Source of the DNA: JAPOUP01 sp965199865
GTDB lineage: Bacteria > Pseudomonadota > Alphaproteobacteria > Rhodobacterales > Rhodobacteraceae
DNA: 64,000 bases
Direction of reading: 5' to 3'
Assembly: GCA_965199865.1 (NCBI GenBank)
Contig: CBDATU010000011.1
Span: 682,001-746,000 of the forward strand
Shown here: piece after piece, positions 25,951 to 35,358 of the stretch
How positions within the stretch are numbered: position 1 is the stretch's first letter
Layout of the letters: each line of letters opens with the position of its first letter
The notes under the pieces: model-generated
Database searches by the model: none
Seen by the model: only the letters and a program-made list of their open reading frames with translations
What the model was told of the DNA's origin: nothing
Program-made: the position numbers and the translations under genes

Positions 25951-26577
25951 GTTCGCGAGGAAGCGATACCCGACGGCATCCATGTGATCCGCACCAGCCT
26001 ACCGGCGGCGGCCATGGGCGGTGAGCGTGTGGTCGCGGCCTGCAGGTCCCCCGCCACCGTGGAGCGGGCGTTTCGCATGGCCAGGTCCGACCTGCGAATC
26101 TAGCCGGTTCATGTCCACTGTGAAGATCATGTGCGGGCACATGTGTTCCCGTGCATGCTGGCGCCGCATGTCGAACGGCACATGCGCCGACACCTCGCGC
26201 CAATTCCGTTCGGGGATGACGGCCGGGAGGGCGCCCGGGCGCGGCGGACCACGCCAGTGGAACCGGCTAAGGTCTCGGCCAGTGCCGGAAACAGGGCCGA
26301 TCGCGGGACCACGGCGGACGGGCTTCCCGTCCACAGCTTTTGCACCCCGCTCGCGGATCCCGCGACCCTGACAGTCAATGAACCGGTCATTCCTGGCAGT
26401 CAGGACGCAACGGTGATCACCCCACCGAACCACGGCAACGGGCGTCTGGGCTTCCGATGTCAGACCGGAGCGATCCGTTTACGGCAAAGGTGCAGGCTGA
26501 AAGCGCCGAAACCTCATAAAACACAGGGCAATTCCGTGATTTTTTCGGATGAAGTTCAGTCTAGCGGAGTCGCTTGA
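25951..26577 (+). pseudogene. IS1634-family transposase, C-terminal remnant
   Basis: The frame reads REEAIPDGIHVIRTSLPAAA, VERAFRMARSDLRI, then TAG at 26101-26103, then in the same frame PVHVHCEDHVRAHVFPCMLA and HVERHMRRHLAPIPFGDDG, and later TADGLPVHSFCTPLADPATL. These match my memory of the C-terminal half of IS1634-like transposases (DGIYVIRTS; VERAFRSLKT; RVRAHVFLCMLAYY; HMR..LAP; LPVHSFRTLL). The N-terminal half and both ends are gone, and the amber codon plus altered residues show age. It is debris of an old insertion after the importer operon. Confidence 0.75.
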
Positions 26578-26756
26578 GTCTGAAGCGAGGGATGGGCTCA
26601 AACATCTCCCCCGTTCCACCATGCCCTCATGTGAACTGCCTGGACGCAGCCATCGGTCACGCAGTGTCCCGCGGTCGCGAATGACCGGAAGCAGAGGCGG
26701 GGCTTATTGGCAGATGCTAACTTTACCGGAGCCACTCCAGCACTTACAGTCGACCT

Positions 26757-27020
26757 ATGGCCAATGACCCAGAAAACCTCACCCTGCAGCTGCTCCGGGA
26801 AATGCGCGCCGACATGAAGGCCATCCGCGCCGAGATGCAGGAGGGATTCGACCATCTTGGAACACGCATTGACGGGCTGGCGCACATCCTCACCGTGCTT
26901 GCCGGAAACACTTACCAGCACGAAGAGCGCATCGCCCGGCTGGAAGAACGGAATGGCGCGGTTAGCCCCCGTGTTTTTCAATCGCTACATCGACCGGCGC
27001 AGCCGCGAGATGTGTGGTGA
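26757..27020 (+). CDS. Small coiled-coil protein
   Basis: The protein has 87 residues. NLTLQLLREMRADMKAIRAE, MQEGFDHLGTRIDGL and HEERIARLEERN form a long amphipathic helix typical of a widespread alphaproteobacterial family of small coiled-coil proteins, often found near toxin or conflict genes. No catalytic residues. The last ~20 residues look out of frame: the neighbouring frame continues naturally from 26953, so either the true protein ends by a frameshift or two genes overlap. Confidence 0.65.
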   Translation: MANDPENLTLQLLREMRADMKAIRAEMQEGFDHLGTRIDGLAHILTVLAGNTYQHEERIARLEERNGAVSPRVFQSLHRPAQPRDVW

Positions 27021-27120
27021 AGTCTTTCCAGCCGCCGAAACGGAGTTCAGGGCCACGGACATCATTCACCGTTTCAGCGAAGCCGCATGGGCGCGGGGAG
27101 TTTTCAGGTCGGACACCTGA
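26953..27120 (+). CDS. Small frame overlapping the coiled-coil gene
   Basis: Fifty-five residues from ATG 26953: MARLAPVFFNRYIDRRSREM, CGEVFPAAETEFRATDIIHR, FSEAAWARGVFRSDT. Its composition and codon use look like a real globular protein, more so than the overlapping tail of the 26757 gene. It could be a separate overlapping gene or the true C-terminus of that gene after a frameshift. No family recognised. Confidence 0.4.
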   Translation: MARLAPVFFNRYIDRRSREMCGEVFPAAETEFRATDIIHRFSEAAWARGVFRSDT

Positions 27121-28233
27121 CAAAAGTGGAGATCAAAGGCCTGTGAACCGCCCCTCGCCGACCTGAAATTCACCGGCAATTCCTGGATAACAGGGCAGCC
27201 AAATTCGAATGCCTGGGCATAGCATCCCTCCAGAGCCTGATCGCACTTTGCTTTGCAAGCTTCCCTGAGCAGTTCGCGAGGTGGTCATTGGCGTTTCTGA
27301 CGGGGGTTCTCGGCGATACACATCTGGACCAATGATCAGTGACACAGCAGGTGCGGGTACAGCGCCGAGACCTCTCAGGAATGAAGGCGACTATTGGTCA
27401 TAAGAGGAATTTGCCACTTTCGAAAACGCAGGGCGAAGCCATAACCCGCCCGCACCACCTGATTTGACCTAAGCTCACTCCCGTCGCAGCTGAACCGATC
27501 GATACGGTTGATCAGACTTTCCCTGCTTCGTGCCTTGCCGAGGAACCGCTTGATCGCAAGAACGCGTCGAAGCAGGAGTGCTTCTGACACGTCTGCTGTC
27601 AGTGGAAGAAGCGAACATCTGGAGGGCCGGGTTCGAATCATTTCGTCTGATGGACGAGTTGACCCCGGATCCGACCACAGTCTCGCTACTGATCGCAATC
27701 ACCGATCGGTTTGGCACCGCGCCTCGCCTGAACGCTACGTTCTTGGTGATATGTCTTGGAACGCCATTGCCCCACCAGACCGGACTCGTCGGTCGCATAG
27801 CCGAAGGTCTCATCCGAGCCTCGCGGACAGAGCTCGGACACATCCAAACCGTCGCCGCAGCCACATCAAAACAACTTGTGGATCTCGCCGTCACTCTTCA
27901 CCGCCTGGGACCGGAGACTCGGGAGATTGGCACATCCCTGTTCGAGTAGTTGATTGAAATGAGGGCACACGGTGCGCAAGATACAATGAATGAGATCGAC
28001 AACAGGATTCCAGGCCAGGCACCGCCCCAGGGTGGAGGCTTGCACGGTGAAGGAGCGCCAGAAACCGAGGCGCATGGGTCGCGCCACGATCCGTCGCTGC
28101 CGTGGACGGTGCTGGTCAAGCATCCGTCTTTCGCAGTTCATGATCCCCGAGGCTTCATCAAACGCGGCGCCGACAACCTGACCCAGGTTACAGGGCGTTC
28201 TACGGGTGATCCGTCGGACCCGGTGGCTGGCCG
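27121..28233. other. Eroded region, possible pseudogene at 27578-28000
   Basis: About 1.1 kb. The plus frame 27578-27949 reads LTPDPTTVSLLIAITDRFGT, LVGRIAEGLIRASRTELGHI, KQLVDLAVTLHRLGPETREI, ending SLFE and TAG; the same frame continues after the stop with LIEMRAHGAQDTMNEIDNRI. That continuity suggests a gene broken by an amber codon, but I do not recognise it. The rest holds overlapping frames of no clear content. Confidence 0.4.
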
Positions 28234-28839
28234 TCACTTCCCGCCACCCGGTGAGGCGAAAATGGCGCGGTCAGGTGAATCCCAGCCCGAATGTTCAAAC
28301 CAGCGCTCCCCGACTTCCGTTACCACCGCATCCAATGGCTGGTCAGTAAGCTCCATCGGCAGCCTCTCCAGTTCCTGCGCGGCATATGCGAACCCGACCG
28401 CCAATGTCGGACGGAGGTTACGCAGCCGTTCAAGAGTCCGGTCATAGAAACCCCCTCCATAACCAAGCCTGTAGCCCCGGCTGTCAAACGCCACTAGCGG
28501 AACGATCAGTATCTGTGGATCAACCCGCTCGGGCGAAGCCGGAACCGCCGCGCCGAACGGTCCGTCCACCATGTCGCATTCCGGAGTCCATCGATGGAAT
28601 TCCAAAGGAAGGCCAGCATCGCGGATCACTGGCACACAGACGGTTGCGCCCCATTGGGCCATCACAGGCAGCGGATCGATCTCCGTCCGAATCGGAACAT
28701 ATCCGGCAAGGGTCCGGCCACGCCATGGTGCAAGCGCCTTGCCCAGCTTCTCCTGTGCGGACCTGTCCAGTCCAGTCCCGTGCGCTGCACGGCGGCACCC
28801 AAACGCCACCCGTCGCGCTTCGGCCTTTGTCAGGTTCAT
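28234..28839 (-). CDS. 5-formyltetrahydrofolate cyclo-ligase
   Basis: The protein has 201 residues, the usual length. It converts 5-formyl-THF to 5,10-methenyl-THF with ATP, returning stored folate to one-carbon metabolism. The N-terminal KAEARRVAFGCRRA helix and the ATP/folate signature VPLVAFDSRGYRLGYGGGFY are clear. Its start overlaps the mgtE stop (ATGA), so the two are co-transcribed. The pairing looks positional rather than functional, though both products depend on Mg. Confidence 0.93.
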   Translation of the reverse strand: MNLTKAEARRVAFGCRRAAHGTGLDRSAQEKLGKALAPWRGRTLAGYVPIRTEIDPLPVMAQWGATVCVPVIRDAGLPLEFHRWTPECDMVDGPFGAAVPASPERVDPQILIVPLVAFDSRGYRLGYGGGFYDRTLERLRNLRPTLAVGFAYAAQELERLPMELTDQPLDAVVTEVGERWFEHSGWDSPDRAIFASPGGGK

Positions 28840-30209
28840 AGCAGCACCGCCGCCCCGATCCCCAGAAATGCGAAGAACCCAACCACATCCGTGACCGTTG
28901 TCACAAAGGCGCCAGATGCCAACGCCGGATCGATCCGGATCCGTTCCAGAATCACCGGAATGACGGTACCCGCCAGGCCTGCCACAGCGAGATTGATCAC
29001 CATTGCCGCCGCGGCCACGGCAGCAAGCGTCGGAGACCCGAACCAGATCAGGCCCACCCCACCCATCACTGCCGCAAAGAGCAGCCCGTTCACCGCTCCC
29101 ACCAACACTTCGCGCCGGATAACCCGCCAGACGTTTGAACCTGTCAGGTCCTTCGTCGCGATCGCACGCACCGCAACCGTCAGGGACTGGGTTCCAGCGT
29201 TGCCTCCCATTGAGGCGATGATGGGCATCAACACCGCCAACGCCACGACCCTTGCGATCGCGTCCTCATAGATCGCGATCACGGCCGAGGCGAGGACTGC
29301 TGTCATTAGGTTCACGGCAAGCCACGGGAACCGACGGCGAATGGTCGCCGGCAGCCGATCCGCCAGACTTGACTCGTCACTCACCCCAGCAAGACGCAGG
29401 ATGTCTTCATTGGCTTCCTCATCCAGGACTCCCATGGCGTCGTCGATGGTGATGATCCCCACAAGCCGACCATTTTCATCGACGACCGGGGCGGAGATCA
29501 GATGGTACTGGTTGAACGCATAGGCAACCTCACCTTCATCCTCCATCGCCTTGATGACGTGGAAACTCTCAGCCGCGATCTCCGTGAGGCTTTCATCGCG
29601 GGGATGTCCCAGAATCTTGCCCAGCGCAACATATCCAGTGGGCCTTAACTTCGGATCCACCAGAATCATGTGGTAGAAATCCTCGGGCAGATCCGAGCGG
29701 GCACGCAGATAATCAATGGCTTCGCCGACTGTCCAGTGCTCGGGCCCCGTCACCAGTTCCCTTTGCATCAGTCGGCCAGCGGAAAACTCCGGGTAAGTCA
29801 GCGCCTGTTCGACCGCCACCCGGCGAGAGCCCTTAAGGGCATCAAGAAGCACTGCCTGCAGCGGCGTGTCGAGAGTCTCGAGAATGTCAACGATATCGTC
29901 GCTTTCCAGCTCTCGAACAGCCTTGGTCAGGATCGCGGGATCAAGCGCCTCTATCACCTCCGCACGAACGGAATCGTCAATTTCCGAAAGGACTTCCCCA
30001 TCGAACTGGGCACCGAAGACATTGATGATCCTTCGCCGCGCCTCCGGGTCAACCTGTTCCAGAAGATCCGCGATGTCAGCGGCATGCATTGGCTCCAGGA
30101 GACTGGCCAGCCGCGCCGGATCTCTCGCCTCAGCCGCTTCCTGAACCGCCTGAACCGTCACTCTGTCCAGTTCGTAACGATCCTCGTCGATCAGGCTGTC
30201 ATCGGCCAT
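28836..30209 (-). CDS. mgtE: Magnesium transporter MgtE
   Basis: The protein has 457 residues. Residues ~20-130 are the acidic MgtE N domain (HAADIADLLEQVDPE, RRRIINVF), ~140-265 are two CBS domains (YHLISAPVVDENGRLVGIIT), and ~290-457 are five membrane helices (AVLMPIIASMGGNAGTQSLT is the pore signature). Mg bound between the cytoplasmic domains closes the channel. ATG 30209 has an AGGAG site seven bases upstream. The downstream cyclo-ligase overlaps. Confidence 0.95.
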   Translation of the reverse strand: MADDSLIDEDRYELDRVTVQAVQEAAEARDPARLASLLEPMHAADIADLLEQVDPEARRRIINVFGAQFDGEVLSEIDDSVRAEVIEALDPAILTKAVRELESDDIVDILETLDTPLQAVLLDALKGSRRVAVEQALTYPEFSAGRLMQRELVTGPEHWTVGEAIDYLRARSDLPEDFYHMILVDPKLRPTGYVALGKILGHPRDESLTEIAAESFHVIKAMEDEGEVAYAFNQYHLISAPVVDENGRLVGIITIDDAMGVLDEEANEDILRLAGVSDESSLADRLPATIRRRFPWLAVNLMTAVLASAVIAIYEDAIARVVALAVLMPIIASMGGNAGTQSLTVAVRAIATKDLTGSNVWRVIRREVLVGAVNGLLFAAVMGGVGLIWFGSPTLAAVAAAAMVINLAVAGLAGTVIPVILERIRIDPALASGAFVTTVTDVVGFFAFLGIGAAVLL

Positions 30210-30330
30210 GCCCGTCTCCTCTGGAATTCCGCGATGAATCGTGATGCTCTTTCATCAGAAACCAGACCCCGGCGCAAATTGGGCCTTGACCCGATTTTGC
30301 GTGGCACCCCATCGCGGCGAAGAATGAAAG

Positions 30331-31620
30331 ATGACCGGACCGACCCTGATCCTTGGACAGACTCTCGGGTTTTGCGCCGACCCGTTTCACACGGAAATCG
30401 AAGAAGCGGCGGTTTATGAGCGCCGAGGGGGCGTTCTGGTCGAGGATGGCAGGATCGCCGCCACCGGACCCGCGGACCGGCTGCTCCGTAACCACCCGAA
30501 CGCCGCCATAACCGACCTTGGCGACGCGCTTGTCACAGCCGGATTCGTCGACGCCCACGCTCACTATCCCCAGACCGAAATCATCGCGAGTTGGGGGAAA
30601 CGACTGCTGGACTGGCTGAACACCTACACGTTTCCAGCAGAAGCGAGGTTTTGTGACGCAGACCACGCCACCAGGATCGCGGAGCGGTATTTTGATCTGA
30701 CTCTGGCGAATGGCACCACGACCGTCTGTTCCTACTGCACGATCCATCCCGAAAGCGTGGATGCGTTCTTCTCTGCGGCACTGTCCCGCGGCGTTCGCGC
30801 CTCGGGAGGTAAGACCTGCATGAACCGCAACGCCCCCGACACCCTGTTGGACACCGCACAGTCGGCCTATGATGACAGCAGGGCGCTTCTGGAAAGGTGG
30901 GATGGAACCGAACGGCTGGGCTACGCCATAACCCCCAGATTCTCGCCAACCTCGACACCGGAACAGCTTGAGGCGCTTGGTGCCCTGTGGGCCGAACATC
31001 CCGATTGCCTGATGCAGACCCATCTATCTGAACAGGCGGACGAAATCGAATGGGTCCGCAAACTTTTTCCGAAGGCCCGCGACTACCTCGATACCTACGA
31101 GGCGCACGGCCTTCTTGGCCCAAGAGCGGTCTACGGCCATGCGATCCATCTTACGTCGCGTGAACGGGACCGATTACGTGAGGTTGATGCCGGGCTTGTT
31201 CACTGCCCGACCTCGAACACGTTCATCGGCTCCGGGCTGTTTGACATGGCAGGTCTCGTGGCATCGGGACATCGCGTCGGTCTCGCTACCGACACGGGTG
31301 GCGGATCCTCATTTTCGATGCTACGCACAATGGCAGCAGCCTATGAAGTCGGGCAGCTGAATGGCAGCGCCATGCATCCGGCGCAACTATATTGGCTTGC
31401 TACGGTGGGATCGGCACGGATTCTCGGGATTGACGATCTGGTCGGCAACCTCACGCCAGGTCTCGAAGCCGATCTCATCGCGCTTGATCTCGCGTCCACA
31501 CCCGCAATCAGGCAGCGTGCGGCGCGGGCGGAAACAATCTGGGAGGCGCTCTTTCCGACCATCATGATGGGCGATGACCGTGCGATCTCCAGAGTTTGGA
31601 TCGCAGGTCAACCGCTATAG
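30331..31620 (+). CDS. guaD: Guanine deaminase
   Basis: The protein has 429 residues. It hydrolyses guanine to xanthine and ammonia. VDAHAHYPQTEI carries the first HxH zinc ligands, MQTHLSEQADEIEW the next histidine, VYGHAIHLT another, and LATDTGGGSSFSM the catalytic aspartate and the GuaD-specific loop. It is a single gene, convergent with the 8-oxoguanine-type deaminase, both serving purine salvage or breakdown. The ribosome site is weak. Confidence 0.92.
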   Translation: MTGPTLILGQTLGFCADPFHTEIEEAAVYERRGGVLVEDGRIAATGPADRLLRNHPNAAITDLGDALVTAGFVDAHAHYPQTEIIASWGKRLLDWLNTYTFPAEARFCDADHATRIAERYFDLTLANGTTTVCSYCTIHPESVDAFFSAALSRGVRASGGKTCMNRNAPDTLLDTAQSAYDDSRALLERWDGTERLGYAITPRFSPTSTPEQLEALGALWAEHPDCLMQTHLSEQADEIEWVRKLFPKARDYLDTYEAHGLLGPRAVYGHAIHLTSRERDRLREVDAGLVHCPTSNTFIGSGLFDMAGLVASGHRVGLATDTGGGSSFSMLRTMAAAYEVGQLNGSAMHPAQLYWLATVGSARILGIDDLVGNLTPGLEADLIALDLASTPAIRQRAARAETIWEALFPTIMMGDDRAISRVWIAGQPL

Positions 31621-31734
31621 TGCGACTCTCGTTCCGAAGCGGACACATTGCCCAGCCAACGATTCGGCCAGAGAGACCTACTTCAGGCCAACCCGTCCCG
31701 CGGTCCAGTTTTGCCGTTGATCACCAACCAGCCG

Positions 31735-33069
31735 TCACTCCACAAGCGCCTTCGCCAAAACCTTCTGCCGCTCCACCGCCTTACGCAGATCAACCGTCAC
31801 GATCTGGCCATCGCGCACGATCTGCCGTCCGTCGACGAACAGGTCCCGCACAGAGACAGGTCCGGCCAGGAGAAGTGCGACCGGATCCCAGCTTCCGGCA
31901 CTCTGCACGCATGAAATATCCCAGATCGCCAGATCAGCGCGACAGCCTGGAACTATCCGCCCGCAATCAGGCCGTCCCAACACATCAGCCCCTCCACGCG
32001 TGGCGGTCTCCAGCGCCTCCCTTGCGCTCATGGCACCAGCGCCCAACGACACCCGCTGCAGCAGCATCGCCTGACGGGCTTCCACAATCAGGTTGGCGGC
32101 GTCATTGCTGGCCGACCCATCGACGCCCAGCCCCACACTGACGCCGACATCGCGCATATTTCGGATCGGTGCAATTCCTGACCCAAGCCGACAGTTGGAA
32201 CAGGGGCAATGTGCAACGCCAGTTCCGGAATTCGCGAAAAGCCTGATCTCCTGGCGATCCAGCTTAACGCAATGAGCATGCCAGACATCGTCTCCCGTCC
32301 AACCCAAATCCTCGACATACTGCCCCGGTCGGCATCCGAATTTCTCCGCGGAATACTGGATGTCTTCGGAGTTTTCGGCCAGATGGGTATGCAGCATCGT
32401 CTTCATGCCCCGGGCAAGTACCGCCGCATCCCGCATAAGTTCCCGGGTCACCGAAAATGGCGAGCAGGGCGCGACCCCCACCCTTACCATCGCGCCGGGA
32501 TTCGGGTCGTGGAAAGCGTCAATGACCCGCTCGCAGTCTGCGAGAATATCCGCCTCGCGCTCAACAAGCCGATCGGGAGGAAGGCCGCCATCGCTTTCGC
32601 CAATGGACATCGCGCCCCGTGTGGGATGGAAGCGCAGTCCGATTTCCGACGCCGCCTCTATCGTGTCATCAACCCGCGAACCGTTGGGAAACAGGTAGAG
32701 ATGATCGGAGGTCAATGTGCAGCCCGACAGCGCCAGTTCGGCCAGGCCAATGGTGGCGGATACCTTCATCTCCTCCGGCCCGAACCTGGCCCAGATCGGA
32801 TAGAGGGTCTGCAGCCAACCGAACAGCGAACTATCCTGCGCTCCAGGCACTGCGCGCGTCAGCGTCTGGAAAAGGTGATGGTGGGTATTGACGAGACCTG
32901 GCGTGACAACGCAGCCATCAGCGAGCACAGTCTCGCCATCCGATGCAAGCCCAATGCCGAGTTCCGCGATGATGCCATCGCGTATCAGGATATCCGCTCC
33001 CGCAAGTTCGCGCCGTGACTCGTCCATGGTCACGACGGCATCCGCGTTCCTGATCAGGATCTCACCCAT
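31735..33069 (-). CDS. 8-oxoguanine deaminase / hydroxydechloroatrazine-hydrolase-like amidohydrolase
   Basis: The protein has 444 residues from ATG 33069 (GGAG five bases upstream); the frame extends to 33132 but that leader has no site. Zinc ligands are in VNTHHHLFQTLTRA, LHTHLAEN and WHAHCVKL, and the catalytic aspartate is in GLGVDGSASND. This set and the length match 8-oxoguanine deaminases, which remove oxidised guanine, in the AtzB/TrzN-like branch of amidohydrolases. Other triazine-like or pterin substrates cannot be excluded. It is convergent with guaD across a 114-base gap. Confidence 0.85.
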   Translation of the reverse strand: MGEILIRNADAVVTMDESRRELAGADILIRDGIIAELGIGLASDGETVLADGCVVTPGLVNTHHHLFQTLTRAVPGAQDSSLFGWLQTLYPIWARFGPEEMKVSATIGLAELALSGCTLTSDHLYLFPNGSRVDDTIEAASEIGLRFHPTRGAMSIGESDGGLPPDRLVEREADILADCERVIDAFHDPNPGAMVRVGVAPCSPFSVTRELMRDAAVLARGMKTMLHTHLAENSEDIQYSAEKFGCRPGQYVEDLGWTGDDVWHAHCVKLDRQEIRLFANSGTGVAHCPCSNCRLGSGIAPIRNMRDVGVSVGLGVDGSASNDAANLIVEARQAMLLQRVSLGAGAMSAREALETATRGGADVLGRPDCGRIVPGCRADLAIWDISCVQSAGSWDPVALLLAGPVSVRDLFVDGRQIVRDGQIVTVDLRKAVERQKVLAKALVE

Positions 33070-33179
33070 TTCCGCTCCATCAAATCGGGGCGACTGACCT
33101 GGCAGGAATTCGAAGTGGCCGCGGGGAAGCAAGCCCTGGGATTCGATTCATTTCCGACCCCCCCCCCAACACGCTCAGA

Positions 33180-33980
33180 TCAGGCATTCAGCGCTTCCAT
33201 GGCTGCGGCGTGGATTTCCGCATTGGCGGCAGCCAGTACCCGTCCGCCCATATGCGCCTGTCTGCCCTGCCAGTCCGTCACAACACCTCCAGCCGCCTCC
33301 ACCACAGCCAAAGGCGCCTGAATGTCATAAGGCTGAAGCCCCGCCTCGACGACCAGGTCAATCTGACCGGCCGCAAGAAGGGCGTAGGCATAGCAGTCCA
33401 TGCCATAGCGGGTTAGGTTGCAGCATGACGCCAGTCTGTGGAATGCATCCGCCTCCGTGTCGGTCCCTATCTCCGGGAATGTGGTGAATATCGTGGCCAT
33501 GCCCAGTTCACGGGCGTTACGACACCGAAGCGGTGTCCGGCCCTGCGGGCCGACCATATGGGCCATGCCCAATCCACCTATGAAGCGTTCCCGAATGTAA
33601 GGCTGGTCTATCAGGCCGAAGAACGGTCCTCCTTTGTCACCGACCGCGATGAGAACCCCCCAAGTCGGGGTACCCGAGATGAATCCCCGGGTTCCATCGA
33701 TTGGGTCAATCACCCAGGTTAGCCCGCTACTTCCCTCAACCGTTCCGTGCTCCTCGCCCAGAATTCCGTCCTCGGGCCTGCGGGAGGCGAGAACCTTTCG
33801 CATCGCCAGCTCCGCCTCTCGGTCCGCAGCCGTGACAGGATCGAAGCCGCCGGTATCCTTGTTATCGGCAAGCAGGTCTCGCGCACGGAAATGCGGCAGG
33901 ATCACAGCTCCTGCCGCATCCGCCATTTCAAGGGCGGTTTCAATCAGAGCATCCCGCTCCGACTCGTTGACTTCGGCCAT
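33180..33980 (-). CDS. Inositol-monophosphatase-family phosphatase, HisN-like
   Basis: The protein has 266 residues from ATG 33980; the frame runs to 34037 without a ribosome site. The metal motifs are complete: GEEHGT, WVIDPIDGTRGFISGTP, and YDIQAPLAVVEAAGG in place of the more general WD.AAG. The TRGFISG and YDIQAP variants are those of HisN-type histidinol-phosphate phosphatases, the last-but-one step of histidine synthesis. General inositol or nucleotide phosphatase activity remains possible. Single gene, with a run of about ten C just after it. Confidence 0.82.
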   Translation of the reverse strand: MAEVNESERDALIETALEMADAAGAVILPHFRARDLLADNKDTGGFDPVTAADREAELAMRKVLASRRPEDGILGEEHGTVEGSSGLTWVIDPIDGTRGFISGTPTWGVLIAVGDKGGPFFGLIDQPYIRERFIGGLGMAHMVGPQGRTPLRCRNARELGMATIFTTFPEIGTDTEADAFHRLASCCNLTRYGMDCYAYALLAAGQIDLVVEAGLQPYDIQAPLAVVEAAGGVVTDWQGRQAHMGGRVLAAANAEIHAAAMEALNA

Positions 33981-34286
33981 CGGCTGCCATCCCAGACGGT
34001 CTTGATCCGGGGTAACGACGCGGCCCGTAGTCGTCAAGGTAATGGCCAGAGATCACCTTCCCGGATGCCCAGGCAATGCGGATCCACCTCATCTGCTCAG
34101 CCCGCCGCTGTAACATAGGTCGCGGCACAGCGGAGTGACAGCCGTTCAGCGCCTGGCTGAACCGCGATCCCAAGGGCTCCATTCGCCACAATCTCCGACG
34201 AATCCGGCCTTGAAATTCTGCCACCAATGCCCGATATACGAGACAATAACGGTTCGCTTCGTTCAACGGCATATATGGAGGCAAAA

Positions 34287-35030
34287 ATGGCTGACTATCA
34301 AACGGCACGTGCGGCGGTTGGTGTCCGCACTGCCGAGATCGAGATCGACGAGGGCCTTCGGGCCCATATGAACAAAGTCTACGGCACGATGTCCGTAGGC
34401 CTGCTTCTCACTGCCGGCGTCGCCTGGGCGGTGGGATCGAACGACGCACTTCTTTCGATATTCAGGGATCCGGTTACGCTCTCGCCCAACCTGCTGGGCT
34501 GGGTTGCCATGTTCCTGCCGCTGATCATGGTCTTTGCGTTCGGTGCGGCGGTAAACCGCCTTTCCGCGGCTGGCGCCCAGCTGTTCTTCTATGTGTTTGC
34601 GGCAGCCATGGGACTGTCGATCTCCTGGATATTCAAGGCCTTCACTGATATCTCGATCGCGCAGACCTTTTTGGTGACATCAATCGCGTTCGCGGGCCTC
34701 TCGCTCTGGGGCTATACGACAAAGAAGGACATCAGCGCCTGGGGTTCGTTCCTGATTATGGGCGTAATTGGTCTGATCGTCGCATCGATCGTGAATATCT
34801 TCATCGGCTCTCCCGCCCTTCACTTCGCAGTGTCGGTTCTTGGCGTTCTGATCTTTGCGGGGCTCACTGCCTATGACACGCAGCGAATCAAAACCGACTA
34901 CATCCAGCATGCCCGCGCGATGGACAGCGAGTGGCTTGGCAAATCCGCCATCATGGGCGCGCTTAACCTGTATCTGGACTTCATCAACCTTTTCATGTTC
35001 CTGCTGCAGTTCCTCGGGAACCGAGAGTAG
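34287..35030 (+). CDS. Bax-inhibitor-1/YccA-family membrane protein
   Basis: The protein has 247 residues from ATG 34287 with a GGAGG site; the upstream in-frame ATG at 34227 is ignored. Seven membrane helices follow a short N-terminal tail. LRAHMNKVYGTMSVGLLLTA and GLTAYDTQRIKTDYIQ are family signatures, the latter holding the di-aspartyl pH sensor region. Bacterial members are calcium-leak-like channels or FtsH modulators. Single gene, followed by a hairpin. Confidence 0.93.
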   Translation: MADYQTARAAVGVRTAEIEIDEGLRAHMNKVYGTMSVGLLLTAGVAWAVGSNDALLSIFRDPVTLSPNLLGWVAMFLPLIMVFAFGAAVNRLSAAGAQLFFYVFAAAMGLSISWIFKAFTDISIAQTFLVTSIAFAGLSLWGYTTKKDISAWGSFLIMGVIGLIVASIVNIFIGSPALHFAVSVLGVLIFAGLTAYDTQRIKTDYIQHARAMDSEWLGKSAIMGALNLYLDFINLFMFLLQFLGNRE

Positions 35031-35060
35031 CTCGCAGGAATACCGGAAAAACAAAGCTCA

Positions 35061-35086
35061 GGGGTCGACCGCATCCGGTCGACCCC
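35061..35086 (+). terminator. Hairpin after the Bax-inhibitor gene
   Basis: GGGGTCGACC (35061-35070) pairs exactly with GGTCGACCCC (35077-35086), plus one further inner G-C pair, giving an 11-bp stem and four-base loop about 30 bases past the stop. There is no T tract, so it may be a weak or Rho-assisted terminator. Confidence 0.6.
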
Positions 35087-35358
35087 ACGTTGCTGGGGTG
35101 GTTCCGCACCGGCATCCGAAAGCGCGAACCAACCGGTTACATACGGGGCGCGATCACGCCATCCGGATCATCGGCCCACCTTCTCCCCTTCGTAAGGAAA
35201 TCACAGAATCCCCCGTTTCCGATCGGAACGGTTTCTTTCAACGCCTGATAGGCCCCTCACTCGACATCGGTCCCGTTCCCGATAAGCACCGCTGCACGCC
35301 GAAACTCCTCCTTTCTTTCAATAGTGTCGACCAGATTGGCCTGATTCCCAGGGAGTGA
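35087..35358. other. Intergenic region
   Basis: About 270 bases between the hairpin and the end of the fusion gene. No gene or repeat seen. Confidence 0.5.

Noticed and set aside
27625..27660. tRNA-like GGTTCGAATC at the centre of 27578-27949
   Set aside because: No matching acceptor or anticodon stems around it.
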